The notes under the pieces were generated by a model. That model saw nothing but the letters and a program-made list of their open reading frames with translations. It did not search any database and had not been told where the DNA came from. Position numbers and translations under genes: made by a program. A stretch of 64,000 bases of DNA, from positions 124,001 through 188,000 of the forward strand of contig NZ_CP027229.1 of assembly GCF_002999135.1 (NCBI RefSeq). The letters are read 5' to 3'. Positions 18,521 through 26,927 of the stretch are shown piece after piece; the first letter of the stretch is position 1; each line of letters begins with the position of its first letter. This DNA comes from Capnocytophaga sp. oral taxon 878 (GTDB lineage Bacteria; Bacteroidota; Bacteroidia; Flavobacteriales; Flavobacteriaceae).

Positions 18521-18943
18521 ATGAGTGGCAATAAGTACATATACTTGTGGTTGCCTATAATGGGACTGCACGCATTACACCAAGTGGAAGAAAGTATTAG
18601 TTTTTGGCAATGGTATATTGACTTTGTGGATAAGATACCTGAATGGCTAAAGGTTTCAAGGATTTTAGAGAATGCGCATTTAGCAAATGCAAATCCTGAG
18701 TATTTTGTATGGGCTTCGGTAGGACAGCTTAGTTTTGTGGCACTTATAGCTTTTTTGTGTAGGAAGAGTGAGAAAGCTACAAGAATTGCTCTTGGATTAT
18801 ATCTTGCAGGATTGAGTTTCTTTTTGGTATGGCATATTTTGATAAGCTATTTTACTCATTCTTATTCTCCTGTGATGGTAACCTGCCTTATGGGTATTTA
18901 TCTTATTCCTAAATGGGGATTTTTGCTATTTAGGAATAAGTGA
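18521..18943 (+). CDS. HXXEE-domain membrane protein
   Basis: A 140-residue integral membrane protein with about four hydrophobic segments. Near the N-terminus is LHALHQVEESISFW, the H-x-x-E-E signature of the HXXEE family; further in are YFVWASVGQLSF and a conserved-looking H in FLVWHILISYF. The family has no established function. The start ATG is 3 nt after the preceding stop codon. Confidence 0.7.
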   Translation: MSGNKYIYLWLPIMGLHALHQVEESISFWQWYIDFVDKIPEWLKVSRILENAHLANANPEYFVWASVGQLSFVALIAFLCRKSEKATRIALGLYLAGLSFFLVWHILISYFTHSYSPVMVTCLMGIYLIPKWGFLLFRNK

Positions 18944-19029
18944 TATGAATATTTAATTTAACCTATAAAGATATGAAACTTTATTGATAAAGTGAGTTTA
19001 TCAATACTAATTTCAATAGAAGTAAAAAT

Positions 19030-19401
19030 ATGACTTATATAGACAAAGAAGAATGGTTTTGGGATATTATAACTAAAGCTAAAGAAGATAGAGAGCAATT
19101 ACGAGCTATCCTTATGGAGTATAGTAAGGAAGATATTATTGCTTTTCAAGAGATTTTTGTAGATTTGGCTGCTGAATTGCAATATGAACCTTTTACCGAC
19201 TATATGGAAGAATCTGAAGATGGGAGAGAAGATATATCTCATTGGGTTGTGAGTAAAGGTAAAGAATATTATCAGAAGATTCTTAATCAGCCTGAGCAAA
19301 TTCCTTATAATATAACTGGAAGTAATAGTGATGAAATCCTTTATGGAATTGCTGATGAAGTATGTTTGGATAAGTACAATGAAACTACTGATGTTTATTA
19401 A
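19030..19401 (+). CDS. DUF4240-like protein
   Basis: A 123-residue acidic, soluble protein. The pattern EEWFWDIITKAKEDREQLRAIL..EDIIAFQEIFVDL...WVVSKGKEYYQ resembles DUF4240, a small family of unknown role found near immunity and other accessory genes. There is no signal peptide. It is preceded by 86 nt without an obvious promoter. The assignment rests on pattern resemblance only. Confidence 0.6.
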   Translation: MTYIDKEEWFWDIITKAKEDREQLRAILMEYSKEDIIAFQEIFVDLAAELQYEPFTDYMEESEDGREDISHWVVSKGKEYYQKILNQPEQIPYNITGSNSDEILYGIADEVCLDKYNETTDVY

Positions 19402-19495
19402 AGTCTTTACTAATTCATATTTTTTTGAGAAAGAACATTCTTTTAGCACAATAGAATATAAAACAATAAGATACACCTTTTCAATTTTATAATAA

Positions 19496-20530
19496 ATGAA
19501 AAAGAAACTAAAATGGATAACATTGGCAATAGTAGTGTTAGTAGCTGTAATAGCTTTTTTAGGCTACCGCTTTATTTTTGCTCCTAACACTGCTTTTGAT
19601 GAGAAAGAAGTAGCGGTGTATATAGCTACAGGATCTGATTTTAGCGATGTACAGCACCGCTTAAATCCGCTATTAAAGAATCCTGCAGCTTTTGAACAAA
19701 TAGCACATCGTATGGGATATACCCAAAATGTGAAAGCAGGAAAATACATCATAAAAAAGGGGGCAAACAATATTGATATTGTACGTACCTTGCGTAATAG
19801 AAATATACCTGTAAAACTAAAGTTTAACAATCAAGAAAGGATAGAAGATTTGGCAGGACGCATTAGTAAGCAAATAGAAGCTGATAGCACTACTTTGCTT
19901 AGGGCTTTTTTGGAACCTACATTTCTTAAAAATAATGGTTTTACAGATGCTACAGCATTGGCAATGTATCTTCCTAATACATACGAATTTTATTGGAATA
20001 CATCAGCAGAGGATTTTCGTGATCGTATGTTAAAAGAGTATCAGCGTTTTTGGACAGATGAGCGAAAAGCAAAAGCAAAAGCACAAGGACTTACACCTGT
20101 AGAAGTATGTGTGTTGGCCTCGGTAGTACAAAAAGAAACAGCTAAAGTAGATGAGCGCCCTCGTATTGCAGGGGTATATCTAAATCGTCTTCATAGTAAT
20201 ATGATGTTACAAGCAGACCCAACAGCTATTTTTGCAATGAAAAACCATACTGGTGATTATACTATGGTGATAAAGCGAGTTACTAATTTGCATACTAGCT
20301 TAGAAAACCCCTATAATACTTATCAAAAGTATGGCTTGCCAATAGGGATTATTACAATGCCTGATATATCAAGTATAGAGGCTGTGTTAAACCCTGAAAA
20401 ACACGACTATCTATACTTTGTAGCTGACCCTCAAAACTATGGTTATCATAAGTTTTCACGAACCTATCTGCAACACCTACAAGGAAGAAGTGAATATATA
20501 AAATGGGCAGATAAAAATGGAGTGAAGTAA
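19496..20530 (+). CDS. mltG: Endolytic transglycosylase MltG (YceG-like)
   Basis: Inner-membrane lytic transglycosylase that cleaves nascent glycan strands and sets their length. The 344-residue product has one N-terminal membrane helix (about 5-27), a LysM-like subdomain, and the YceG catalytic domain with VCVLASVVQKETAKVDERPRIA, where the Glu is the catalytic residue, and QADPTAIFA plus NTYQKYGLPIGII. It ends in a strong bidirectional terminator shared with the convergent gene. Confidence 0.93.
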   Translation: MKKKLKWITLAIVVLVAVIAFLGYRFIFAPNTAFDEKEVAVYIATGSDFSDVQHRLNPLLKNPAAFEQIAHRMGYTQNVKAGKYIIKKGANNIDIVRTLRNRNIPVKLKFNNQERIEDLAGRISKQIEADSTTLLRAFLEPTFLKNNGFTDATALAMYLPNTYEFYWNTSAEDFRDRMLKEYQRFWTDERKAKAKAQGLTPVEVCVLASVVQKETAKVDERPRIAGVYLNRLHSNMMLQADPTAIFAMKNHTGDYTMVIKRVTNLHTSLENPYNTYQKYGLPIGIITMPDISSIEAVLNPEKHDYLYFVADPQNYGYHKFSRTYLQHLQGRSEYIKWADKNGVK

Positions 20531-20549
20531 AGAGATAAAGTAATAAAAA

Positions 20550-20597
20550 AATAGCCAATTAGTGAATGTTTGAATTTGCTAATTGGCTATTTCTTTT
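20550..20597. terminator. Bidirectional terminator between mltG and the convergent small gene
   Basis: 13-bp perfect stem AATAGCCAATTAG/CTAATTGGCTATT with a 16-nt loop; A-run before and T-rich after, so it can act on both strands. Confidence 0.85.
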
Positions 20598-20604
20598 TTG
20601 CTAA

Positions 20605-20859
20605 TTAAAGAGTGTTAAGTTTCTCAATAAACACAGCGGCTTTTTGTTCAAAATCTCTTCTTACTTGTTTGAGGTGTGCGCCTCTATTCTCAACATTCTT
20701 ATCAGCAACTTTATCGATAAGTGTATCAAACTCATTAAGGATTTCGGCAACTAAGGATTTGCCTCCTTCAGATTGCATTTTTCCGCTAAAATACACAGCA
20801 TCAATAATATCACCTAATACATAGTTGATGTCTTTTTTTAAATTGCGTATACTTGCCAT
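20605..20859 (-). CDS. Conserved small cytoplasmic protein of unknown function
   Basis: An 84-residue helical protein starting MASIRNLKKDINYVLGDIID. I prefer the ATG at 20859 over one 13 codons earlier because the family-like start begins MASIRNLKKD and the upstream residues are poor. No catalytic motif is visible. Proteins of this kind seem conserved in Bacteroidota, but I know no function. It is divergent from the DUF4286 gene, with interlocked promoters. Confidence 0.7.
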   Translation of the reverse strand: MASIRNLKKDINYVLGDIIDAVYFSGKMQSEGGKSLVAEILNEFDTLIDKVADKNVENRGAHLKQVRRDFEQKAAVFIEKLNTL

Positions 20860-20885
20860 AATATCTAATTTTTTGTAATTTTCGG

Positions 20886-20916
20886 CAAATGTACGCAATA
20901 TTTTTTATCTTTGCAA
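20886..20916 (-). promoter_or_regulatory. Promoter of the 84-residue protein gene
   Basis: Minus strand: TTG (20914-20916), a 20-nt spacer and TACATTTG (20886-20893). Its -33 element abuts the plus-strand -7 element at 20906-20913. Confidence 0.65.
20906..20913 (+). promoter_or_regulatory. -7 element of the DUF4286 gene promoter
   Basis: TATCTTTG matches TAnnTTTG, 15 nt before the ATG at 20929, so the leader would be very short. No good -33 element is seen. Confidence 0.55.
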
Positions 20917-20928
20917 AAAATAATAATT

Positions 20929-21228
20929 ATGTATGTATATAACTTAACAGTAGTAGTAAACAATGAGGAACTTGCTACCTGGAATGAATGGTTAAAAAAT
21001 GTTTATTTACCAACAGTAAACAGAAGTAATTTGGTGGAGAATGTAAGAGTTTTCAAGATAATGGATATGCCAGAACCTCACTATGCTATCCATCACGAAC
21101 AACAAAATCCGCAAGAAATGTTAAACTTCATTCAAGATGTTTTGTCTGATCTTTTAAAGGAGGCTGCCCAACAGTTTGGCGAAAAAGTATTATTCTTTGG
21201 CACGAATTTGGCTACACTTACGATATAA
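20929..21228 (+). CDS. DUF4286 family protein
   Basis: A 99-residue protein starting MYVYNLTVVVNNEELATWNE. An in-frame TTG 18 nt earlier lies within or next to the promoter, so the ATG is preferred. The pattern NLTVVVNNE..WNEWLKN..LPTV followed by a hydrophobic ferredoxin-like fold resembles DUF4286, a Bacteroidota family probably related to dimeric alpha-beta barrels. Function unknown. The gene ends 27 nt before the DUF4476 gene. Confidence 0.7.
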   Translation: MYVYNLTVVVNNEELATWNEWLKNVYLPTVNRSNLVENVRVFKIMDMPEPHYAIHHEQQNPQEMLNFIQDVLSDLLKEAAQQFGEKVLFFGTNLATLTI

Positions 21229-21255
21229 TCTTATATTTAATTAAAAATTATACTT

Positions 21256-22092
21256 ATGAAAAGGTTAATCTTATTATGTTTAGGGGCTTTTGCCTCAGTG
21301 AGCTGGGCACAACAAGTGGGTTCGGCAGGACGTTTACTTCAAAATGAATACAGACAAAACAATAAACAAAATCGTGTCGTAATAGGGCGTGTTGCTAATC
21401 CTTCTATACATATTGACTATCATTGGGAGTTAGATTACAATGAGGGCTATGCTGAAGTTTTTATTCGGATTCCTGAAGGAGGTAGATTTACAGTGAATAT
21501 AGGTGACCAAGAAATAACTAATGCTAATGGTATGTATCGTTTTTTTGATGTGCCAGCCATATCACAACCTCTTAGCATCTGGCAAGGGAGAAATCTTATT
21601 TATCGTGTTACCTTATCACCTCATAACAATACCCGAATGGTAATGGATTTCTTTTCGCGAGAAGGACTCTATTTGCTTGAGGAAGTAATACTTAATAATA
21701 ACCTACCTACCTACCAAGGTAGACAGTGGAACGATGTATGGAATAAATCATACGGTGGGAATGGTGCATATAACCCCCAGCAGCCTGTAATAGTGTTACA
21801 AGCAATGCCTCCTGCTGAGTATGACAAGTTCCTTAGAATGTACAAAAAACAAACTTTTGATGATGATAAGTTATCTTTTTTCCGTATGCAGAAGAATTTA
21901 ATAGTACTTACTACTGAGCAAGTAGGACAGCTAATGAATTCTATATCGTTTGGTGATAATAAACTAGCTCTTGCAAGAGAAGCCTATTCACGAGTAGCAG
22001 ACCCTTATAACTACTACCTGTTATTGGATAAGTTTACTTTTAACTCGGAAAAGGATGAATTTAAAGCATTTTTACAATCAATGCAACGATAA
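21256..22092 (+). CDS. DUF4476-domain exported protein
   Basis: The 278-residue product has a signal peptide (MKRLILLCLGAFASVSWAQ). Residues about 30-140 form a beta-rich region (YAEVFIRIPEGGRFTVNIGD). The C-terminal 100 residues match the DUF4476 pattern: FLRMYKKQTFDDDKLSFFRM, LTTEQVGQLMNSISFGDNKL, AYSRVADPYNYYLL. DUF4476 is common in exported proteins of Bacteroidota and has no known activity. Possibly cotranscribed with the DUF4286 gene. Confidence 0.78.
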   Translation: MKRLILLCLGAFASVSWAQQVGSAGRLLQNEYRQNNKQNRVVIGRVANPSIHIDYHWELDYNEGYAEVFIRIPEGGRFTVNIGDQEITNANGMYRFFDVPAISQPLSIWQGRNLIYRVTLSPHNNTRMVMDFFSREGLYLLEEVILNNNLPTYQGRQWNDVWNKSYGGNGAYNPQQPVIVLQAMPPAEYDKFLRMYKKQTFDDDKLSFFRMQKNLIVLTTEQVGQLMNSISFGDNKLALAREAYSRVADPYNYYLLLDKFTFNSEKDEFKAFLQSMQR

Positions 22093-22204
22093 TTTATGTA
22101 AGTTAAAAAGATAGAAAATCAGCATTTGAAAGGGCTTTTTTGTGAGATTATAGGAGTATAACAAAAAACTATTAGTAAATAGTATGAATATCACAAAATA
22201 GTCG

Positions 22205-22212
22205 TACTTTTG
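22205..22212 (+). promoter_or_regulatory. -7 element of trxA promoter
   Basis: TACTTTTG, 49 nt before the trxA ATG. The -33 region lacks a clean TTG at 19-21 nt. Confidence 0.6.
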
Positions 22213-22260
22213 CACCACACTTATAAAAATATAACACATAACATTTAAAACATATTGAAT

Positions 22261-22584
22261 ATGGCTTTAGAAATAACAGACGCAAATTTTGAAGAATTGG
22301 TGCTTAAAAGCACTCAACCAGTATTGGTAGATTTTTGGGCAGTATGGTGCGGTCCTTGCCGTATGCTTGCTCCTGTAGTGGAGGAAATATCAAAGGAATA
22401 CGAAGGTAAAGTAGTAGTAGGTAAAGTGGATGTAGATAACAACCAAGAGTTTGCTGCTAAATATGGTATTCGTAACATTCCTACTGTATTGGTATTCCAA
22501 AATGGAGAAGTAGTAGGTAGACAAGTAGGTGTTGCTCCTAAGAAGACTTATACTGATGCCCTTGATGGCTTATTAGGACAGTAA
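22261..22584 (+). CDS. trxA: Thioredoxin
   Basis: Small dithiol reductase. The 107-residue product has the active site FWAVWCGPCRMLAP, the cis-Pro region IRNIPTVLVF and normal length. I use the ATG at 22261 (MALEITDANFEELV) rather than a TTG two codons upstream. It is monocistronic, with a -7 element upstream and a strong bidirectional terminator downstream. Confidence 0.97.
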   Translation: MALEITDANFEELVLKSTQPVLVDFWAVWCGPCRMLAPVVEEISKEYEGKVVVGKVDVDNNQEFAAKYGIRNIPTVLVFQNGEVVGRQVGVAPKKTYTDALDGLLGQ

Positions 22585-22598
22585 TGCAATACTACAAA

Positions 22599-22644
22599 CA
22601 AAAAAGGCTATCAACAATTATATAGTTGTTGATAGCCTTTTTTG
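22599..22644. terminator. Bidirectional terminator between trxA and the HIT gene
   Basis: 19-bp perfect inverted repeat including A6/T6 ends (core GGCTATCAACAA/TTGTTGATAGCC) with an 8-nt loop; it serves both convergent genes. Confidence 0.9.
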
Positions 22645-22666
22645 TATGCTCCTGAAAGGAGGAAGA

Positions 22667-23074
22667 TTAATTGGCAGAAGGTAATGCTATAAAAGCCTGA
22701 TGTACCTTTGCAGCTAATTCTTTAAACTCTTCATCAGTCATTTGGACTTTCTGCTGAAAAGTCATTTCGCTCATCTCACTGATAGGGATGAGGTGAACGT
22801 GAGTGTGAGGCACTTCTAAGCCTACAACAGCTACCCCTATACGCTTGCAAGGTACTACTTGCTGCAAAGCCAATGCTACACGCTTGCTGAATTGCATCAG
22901 CTTGAGGTATTGAGCATCGTCCATATCAAAAATGTAGCTAATTTCTTCTTTAGGCACACAAAGGGTATGTCCTTTGGCATTAGGGTTAATGTCTAAAAAA
23001 GCAATGAAATCCTTATCTTCACATATTTTGTAGCAAGGAATCTCTCCGTTGATAATTTTGGTAAATATACTCAT
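22667..23074 (-). CDS. HIT family nucleotide-binding protein
   Basis: Histidine-triad hydrolase or transferase acting on nucleotide conjugates. Of 135 residues, the start SIFTKIINGEIPCYKICED and the triad HTHVHLIP are textbook for the HIT branch close to HinT. It follows greA by 5 nt, a common arrangement in Flavobacteriia, so the two are cotranscribed. The true substrate is unknown. Confidence 0.92.
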   Translation of the reverse strand: MSIFTKIINGEIPCYKICEDKDFIAFLDINPNAKGHTLCVPKEEISYIFDMDDAQYLKLMQFSKRVALALQQVVPCKRIGVAVVGLEVPHTHVHLIPISEMSEMTFQQKVQMTDEEFKELAAKVHQAFIALPSAN

Positions 23075-23079
23075 TTTTT

Positions 23080-23553
23080 TTATCTGCTTATTTCCAATAT
23101 TTCCAGTTTAAGAGTGCCATTAGGTACCTTAATTTCGGCTATTTCGCCTACTGATTTGCCTAATAAGCCTTTACCGATAGGTGAGCTTACTGATATTTTA
23201 CCAGCTTTTAGATCGGCTTCACTTTCGGCTACTAGGGTATAGGTAATTTCCATTTTATTGGCTAAGTTTTTTAGCTTTACGGTAGAAAGAACTAATACTT
23301 TGCTCACATCGAGTTGAGACTCATCGATGATGCGAGCATTGGCTACTAATTCTTCTAATTTAGCGATTTTCATTTCTAACAAACCTTGAGCTTCTTTGGC
23401 AGCGTCGTATTCGGCATTTTCGGAAAGGTCACCTTTATCGCGGGCTTCGGCTATAGCTTGTGAAGCGCGAGGGCGTTCTACATCTTTCAGTTGATTTAGT
23501 TCGTCGCGGAGCTTTTTAAGTCCTTCGGCAGTGTAATATGATACTTTCTTCAT
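23080..23553 (-). CDS. greA: Transcription elongation factor GreA
   Basis: Rescues backtracked RNA polymerase by stimulating transcript cleavage. The 157-residue product starts at ATG 23553 (MKKVSYYTAEGLKKL); an ATG three codons upstream is also possible. The coiled-coil tip has the acidic pattern DKGDLSENAEYDAAKEAQG, and the C-terminal FKBP-like domain contains SPIGKGLLGKSVGEIAEIKV. A consensus promoter and a terminator-like hairpin lie in the leader, suggesting attenuation. Confidence 0.96.
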   Translation of the reverse strand: MKKVSYYTAEGLKKLRDELNQLKDVERPRASQAIAEARDKGDLSENAEYDAAKEAQGLLEMKIAKLEELVANARIIDESQLDVSKVLVLSTVKLKNLANKMEITYTLVAESEADLKAGKISVSSPIGKGLLGKSVGEIAEIKVPNGTLKLEILEISR

Positions 23554-23578
23554 AATGTTCATTTAATGTTGTTACGTT

Positions 23579-23622
23579 CATATAAAAAATAAAAAATCCT
23601 CAAACAACTCTCTTGAGGATTT
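23579..23622 (-). terminator. Terminator-like hairpin in the greA leader (possible attenuator)
   Basis: On the minus strand: AAATCCTCAA (613-622 of 23 kb), a 9-nt loop, TTGAGGATTT (594-603), then TTTTTTATTTTTTAT. It starts within a few bases of the expected transcription start and lies 26 nt upstream of the greA ATG, so it would cut transcription before the gene. Confidence 0.7.
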
Positions 23623-23629
23623 CTGGGGG

Positions 23630-23659
23630 CAAAGGTACGAATATTTTTTGAATTAGCAA
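23630..23659 (-). promoter_or_regulatory. Promoter of greA-HIT
   Basis: Minus strand: TTG (23657-23659), a 19-nt spacer and TACCTTTG (23630-23637). The 33-bp block 23628-23660 is identical to the one in front of cysN. Confidence 0.8.
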
Positions 23660-23692
23660 AAAAGGATGGAGGTTTTTAAGGGGTTCATAATA

Positions 23693-24295
23693 TTACTCGA
23701 TGATAAAACTTTTTTTGAAGTAAAAAACCAGAGGCTTATTATTAGCTATGTTGTTATGAATGATTGTATCTACATATTTTGGGTCAAAAAACATTTCATT
23801 ACTCAATTTTGGATTATTTGAGATGTCTAAAAAGTCCATTTTTTCATTTCCTAATGAAATACTTTCTAAATTGTTGTTATTTATAGCAAGCCGTTTTAAC
23901 GAAATAACTGTATTGTAACTCGAAATATTATTGTATGACAAATTCAAGTTTTTTAAAGTTTTAGGTGTTTTGTTGCTAAGAAAAAAACTTTTCAAAAAAA
24001 AGTTATGGGAGAGGTTCAATTCTACAATGCTTTTAGGCATTTTTTTATATTCCATTTCTTGTATCATATTACGAGACAAATCCAATTTCTTAATAGAATA
24101 TTCCGATAAATCAGGAAATTCTTTGATACTATCATTTGACAAGTCATAAAATTCATAAATAGAATCTTTGGGGAGCATATATAATATTTCTAATTTAGAA
24201 AGTTTTTTGGCTTCTTCCTTTTTTATTTCTTGATTTTGTGTATTGTTGCAAGAGCATACCACTCCTACGAAAATAAAGAATAACAAGTTTTTCAT
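23693..24295 (-). CDS. Leucine-rich-repeat-like lipoprotein
   Basis: The 200-residue predicted lipoprotein uses the ATG at 24295, which gives the signal MKNLLFFIFVGVVCSC with the lipidated Cys followed by NNTQ; the longer reading frame start adds 14 implausible residues. The body shows leucine-rich spacing (SIKKLDLSRNMIQEM, SIVELNLSHNFF, LKNLNLSYNNISS, LAINNNNLESI, MDFLDISNNPKLS). It is very AT-rich. Probably a surface or periplasmic protein-binding factor; no partner is visible. Confidence 0.7.
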   Translation of the reverse strand: MKNLLFFIFVGVVCSCNNTQNQEIKKEEAKKLSKLEILYMLPKDSIYEFYDLSNDSIKEFPDLSEYSIKKLDLSRNMIQEMEYKKMPKSIVELNLSHNFFLKSFFLSNKTPKTLKNLNLSYNNISSYNTVISLKRLAINNNNLESISLGNEKMDFLDISNNPKLSNEMFFDPKYVDTIIHNNIANNKPLVFYFKKSFIIE

Positions 24296-24497
24296 AATAT
24301 GAACATTTTTATTGTTGAATATTTTTTTGTAAGGCAAGTTGTTTTATTAGCTGGGTAACATAAGAATATAACCCATTGTTTTGCAATAGGTTATGAAAGT
24401 CTGTTAACTAGATGTGATTTTGCATATTCGTATTATTAAATACCTGCCTTATTGGCGGATTTTATTTTGTATTTTAAAGTTTTTTTATTATCCAGAA

Positions 24498-25178
24498 TTA
24501 TTTCCCTCGATACTCAAACATTTTTTCTACTTCATACCAATATTCATTAAAGCTCTGCTTAGCTTTTTCGGTGTAAAAACAAGTTAAATCAATAAACCCG
24601 ACTTTTTTATTCCAGATGAAAAATTTCTCGGTATATTTGAATTCTTTGCCGTTTCTATTTATGACATCTTCTGGAAAAAGCGGAATGGTATATCTGAAAA
24701 CCATATCGGTATTGAATTGTTTTTTTGCCGTTTTTTTAGGATAAAAAGAAACGAGTTTTTTCCAATCCTTGACATCTTTTCCTAAATATTGAAAATTATC
24801 TTTTAGGAGTTTTTTTATTTGTTCTTCTTGTTTTTTGATAGAATTATCAAAACGAAAATTAGAAAAAATTATTATCTCATCATCTTGTGATGTTAAAAAC
24901 GGATAGGAGCAACCAAAACTCCAATTCCCCTCTGAAAAACAAGTAAAAAGCTTACTGGTAGGTAAACATAACCGTTCACAGTCTGTGTCTACAAATCTTT
25001 GAGAAGGGATGTAAGTTATTTCCATACGCCTAATAGCGTTTAAAAAATAATTATCATTTGTTTCTTTTAAATGCTTATGGTCTGTTTCTCCTACCATTAC
25101 TACATCTGGAAGTTCTTGCGAAAAGGCAGAGGGTAAAAAACACAATAAAATACCTAAAAATAATAATATCCTACTCAT
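24498..25178 (-). CDS. Exported protein of unknown function
   Basis: The 226-residue product has a signal peptide (MSRILLFLGILLCFLPSAFSQ). The mature protein has Cys pairs (DTDCERLCLPTSKLFTC) and a Lys/Phe-rich C-terminal half, but no family I recognise. A -7 element TACTTTTG lies on the minus strand at 25334-25341, about 155 nt upstream, without a good -33. Base composition is AT-rich like the neighbouring lipoprotein gene, so both may be accessory (inference). Confidence 0.6.
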   Translation of the reverse strand: MSRILLFLGILLCFLPSAFSQELPDVVMVGETDHKHLKETNDNYFLNAIRRMEITYIPSQRFVDTDCERLCLPTSKLFTCFSEGNWSFGCSYPFLTSQDDEIIIFSNFRFDNSIKKQEEQIKKLLKDNFQYLGKDVKDWKKLVSFYPKKTAKKQFNTDMVFRYTIPLFPEDVINRNGKEFKYTEKFFIWNKKVGFIDLTCFYTEKAKQSFNEYWYEVEKMFEYRGK

Positions 25179-25819
25179 AGCCTACTATTTTTTAATAACT
25201 TCATATAAAACACTTCTTTCGTGAAAATATCGGGAACCTGTACTCTGTTTCTTTTTCAAGCTCGGCAAGTGCCAATTAAGCTCTTTGCTTATTTTTTGTA
25301 CTCGTGAAAAATGTTTTTTTAAAGATTCTGCTACAAAAGTAATAATATTTTTTGGAATAAAATGTTTTCTTAAAAAATATTTTTAAAATATATAAAACGT
25401 TGATGTACAATCACTAAAAAAATATATTTTTTTGTTTTTTCCAAAATATTCTATTAGTTCATAAGTCTGAAATCCGCATAATAGTGCGCTGATAGTCGGT
25501 AATATAATTTCTTGTAAACTGTGTCTGAAGTTACCTTTATTAGTTCATTTATGATCTTCTAGACCTTTAAATGATTCTATAAAACAACTATTCATAATAT
25601 CTTTTGACAGCAAAGACATTAAGTTTTTTTAAGGAGAAGAGGTGGCTGTAAGTGTTGTTTTTTAATGAGAAAACTGAGATTAGTTGGAGACGATTAGGGG
25701 AGGGGAGGTGTAGTATTTGTGAAGCTGGGTGATAGGAAATAGGTAATCCCACTGAGGTGTACTGATAGTAACCGCAGTGGGATTGTTTATAGGTTGTGCC
25801 GAATATAATTTCTAATTAT
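25179..25819. other. AT-rich gene-free stretch
   Basis: 641 bp between two minus-strand genes. It is very AT-rich in 25300-25440 and has stops in all frames. I see only a possible -7 element (25334-25341, minus) and the stem-loop at 25745-25784. A decayed gene is possible, but no residual protein similarity is apparent. Confidence 0.5.
25745..25784 (-). terminator. Stem-loop downstream of yidD
   Basis: 10-bp perfect stem AATCCCACTG/CAGTGGGATT with a 20-nt loop that can extend by GGT/ACC, 35 nt past the yidD stop. The U-tract is weak, so it may be a weak terminator or an RNA end-protecting stem. Confidence 0.55.
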
Positions 25820-26029
25820 TTAAGGTACGGGATCGTAACCGCTACCACCCCAAGGGTGACAGCTGCATATACGCTTTATAGCGAGCCATCCGCCTTTTAG
25901 TAGTCCGTGTTTTTGTAGGGCTTCTAAGGTGTATTGTGAGCAGGTAGGGGTGTACCTACATGTAGGTGGTTTGAGAGGCGAAATGGCTACTTGGTAGAAG
26001 CGCACAAGGTAGATGAAGAGATATTTCAT
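25820..26029 (-). CDS. yidD: Membrane protein insertion efficiency factor YidD
   Basis: Small peripheral membrane protein that assists YidC-dependent insertion. The 69 residues show the family hallmarks: an amphipathic N-terminus [12 protein letters not shown], then [19 protein letters not shown] and [15 protein letters not shown]. Its start codon overlaps the fabI stop by 4 bp, indicating translational coupling. Confidence 0.94.
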   Translation of the reverse strand: MKYLFIYLVRFYQVAISPLKPPTCRYTPTCSQYTLEALQKHGLLKGGWLAIKRICSCHPWGGSGYDPVP

Positions 26030-26835
26030 TTAGAAAAGCGTTCAACTACTTCTTGGCTTACTCCTGTATTGGAGAAGCCTCCATCGTGATAGAGGTTTTG
26101 CATTGTTACCTTGCGGGTAAGATCGGAGAATAGGCTCACAGTATAGTCAGCACAATCTTGAGCTGTAGCGTTACCCAGAGGAGACATAGCATCGGCATAG
26201 GCAATAAAACCGTCAAAGCCTTTAACACCTTGCCCAGCAGTAGTAGGGGTAGGTGATTGAGAGATGGTGTTCACACGTACTTTTTTGTCTTTACCAAAGA
26301 AATAGCCAAAGCTACGTGCTATAGACTCTAAGTATGCTTTGTTATCGGCCATATCGTTATAATCGGGGAAGGTACGTTGTGCTGCCATATAGGTAAGGGC
26401 TACGATGCTGCCCCACTCATTCATAGCATCGTTTTTGTACAATACCTGACAAACTTTATGAAAAGAAAGGGCTGATACATCCCAACCTTTTTCGGTATTA
26501 GCATAGTTAGACTCGGTGTAAGGGATATTTTTGCGTACATTTACGGACATACCGATAGAGTGTAATACGAAATCTAACTTACCACCTAATATTTCCATTG
26601 CTTTGGTTACTAAATTTTGAAGGTCGTCCATATTAGTAGCATCGGCAGGGATTATTTCGGAGCCTGTTTTTTCGGCTAAGTTTTTTATTTGTCCTAAGCG
26701 CATTGCTACAGGGGCATTGGTAAGTACAAACTTACCGCCTTCGGCGTGTACGCGTTCTGCTGTTTTCCAAGCAATAGAGTTTTCATCTAAAGCACCAAAG
26801 ATGATGCCTCTTTTTCCTTTTAATAAATTGTACAT
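26026..26835 (-). CDS. fabI: Enoyl-[acyl-carrier-protein] reductase FabI
   Basis: Final reductive step of fatty acid elongation. The 269-residue product is in the short-chain dehydrogenase superfamily: the N-terminal [17 protein letters not shown] is the divergent FabI nucleotide-binding loop, [15 protein letters not shown] is the substrate-side segment, and [20 protein letters not shown] carries the Tyr and Lys of the active site. It forms a pair with yidD (4-bp overlap). Confidence 0.95.
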   Translation of the reverse strand: MYNLLKGKRGIIFGALDENSIAWKTAERVHAEGGKFVLTNAPVAMRLGQIKNLAEKTGSEIIPADATNMDDLQNLVTKAMEILGGKLDFVLHSIGMSVNVRKNIPYTESNYANTEKGWDVSALSFHKVCQVLYKNDAMNEWGSIVALTYMAAQRTFPDYNDMADNKAYLESIARSFGYFFGKDKKVRVNTISQSPTPTTAGQGVKGFDGFIAYADAMSPLGNATAQDCADYTVSLFSDLTRKVTMQNLYHDGGFSNTGVSQEVVERFSK

Positions 26836-26927
26836 TTTTTAAGTCTTTAGTTATTAGTCTCTAATTATTTTCTGTATACTCAAAACTACTAGGGAGTGAT
26901 ATTATCCCTGAGGTTATATTGTATGTT

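Noticed and set aside
25300..25440. AT-rich stretch as replication origin or horizontally acquired island
   Set aside because: No DnaA boxes, integrase, tRNA or direct repeats; plain AT-rich intergenic DNA is the simpler reading.
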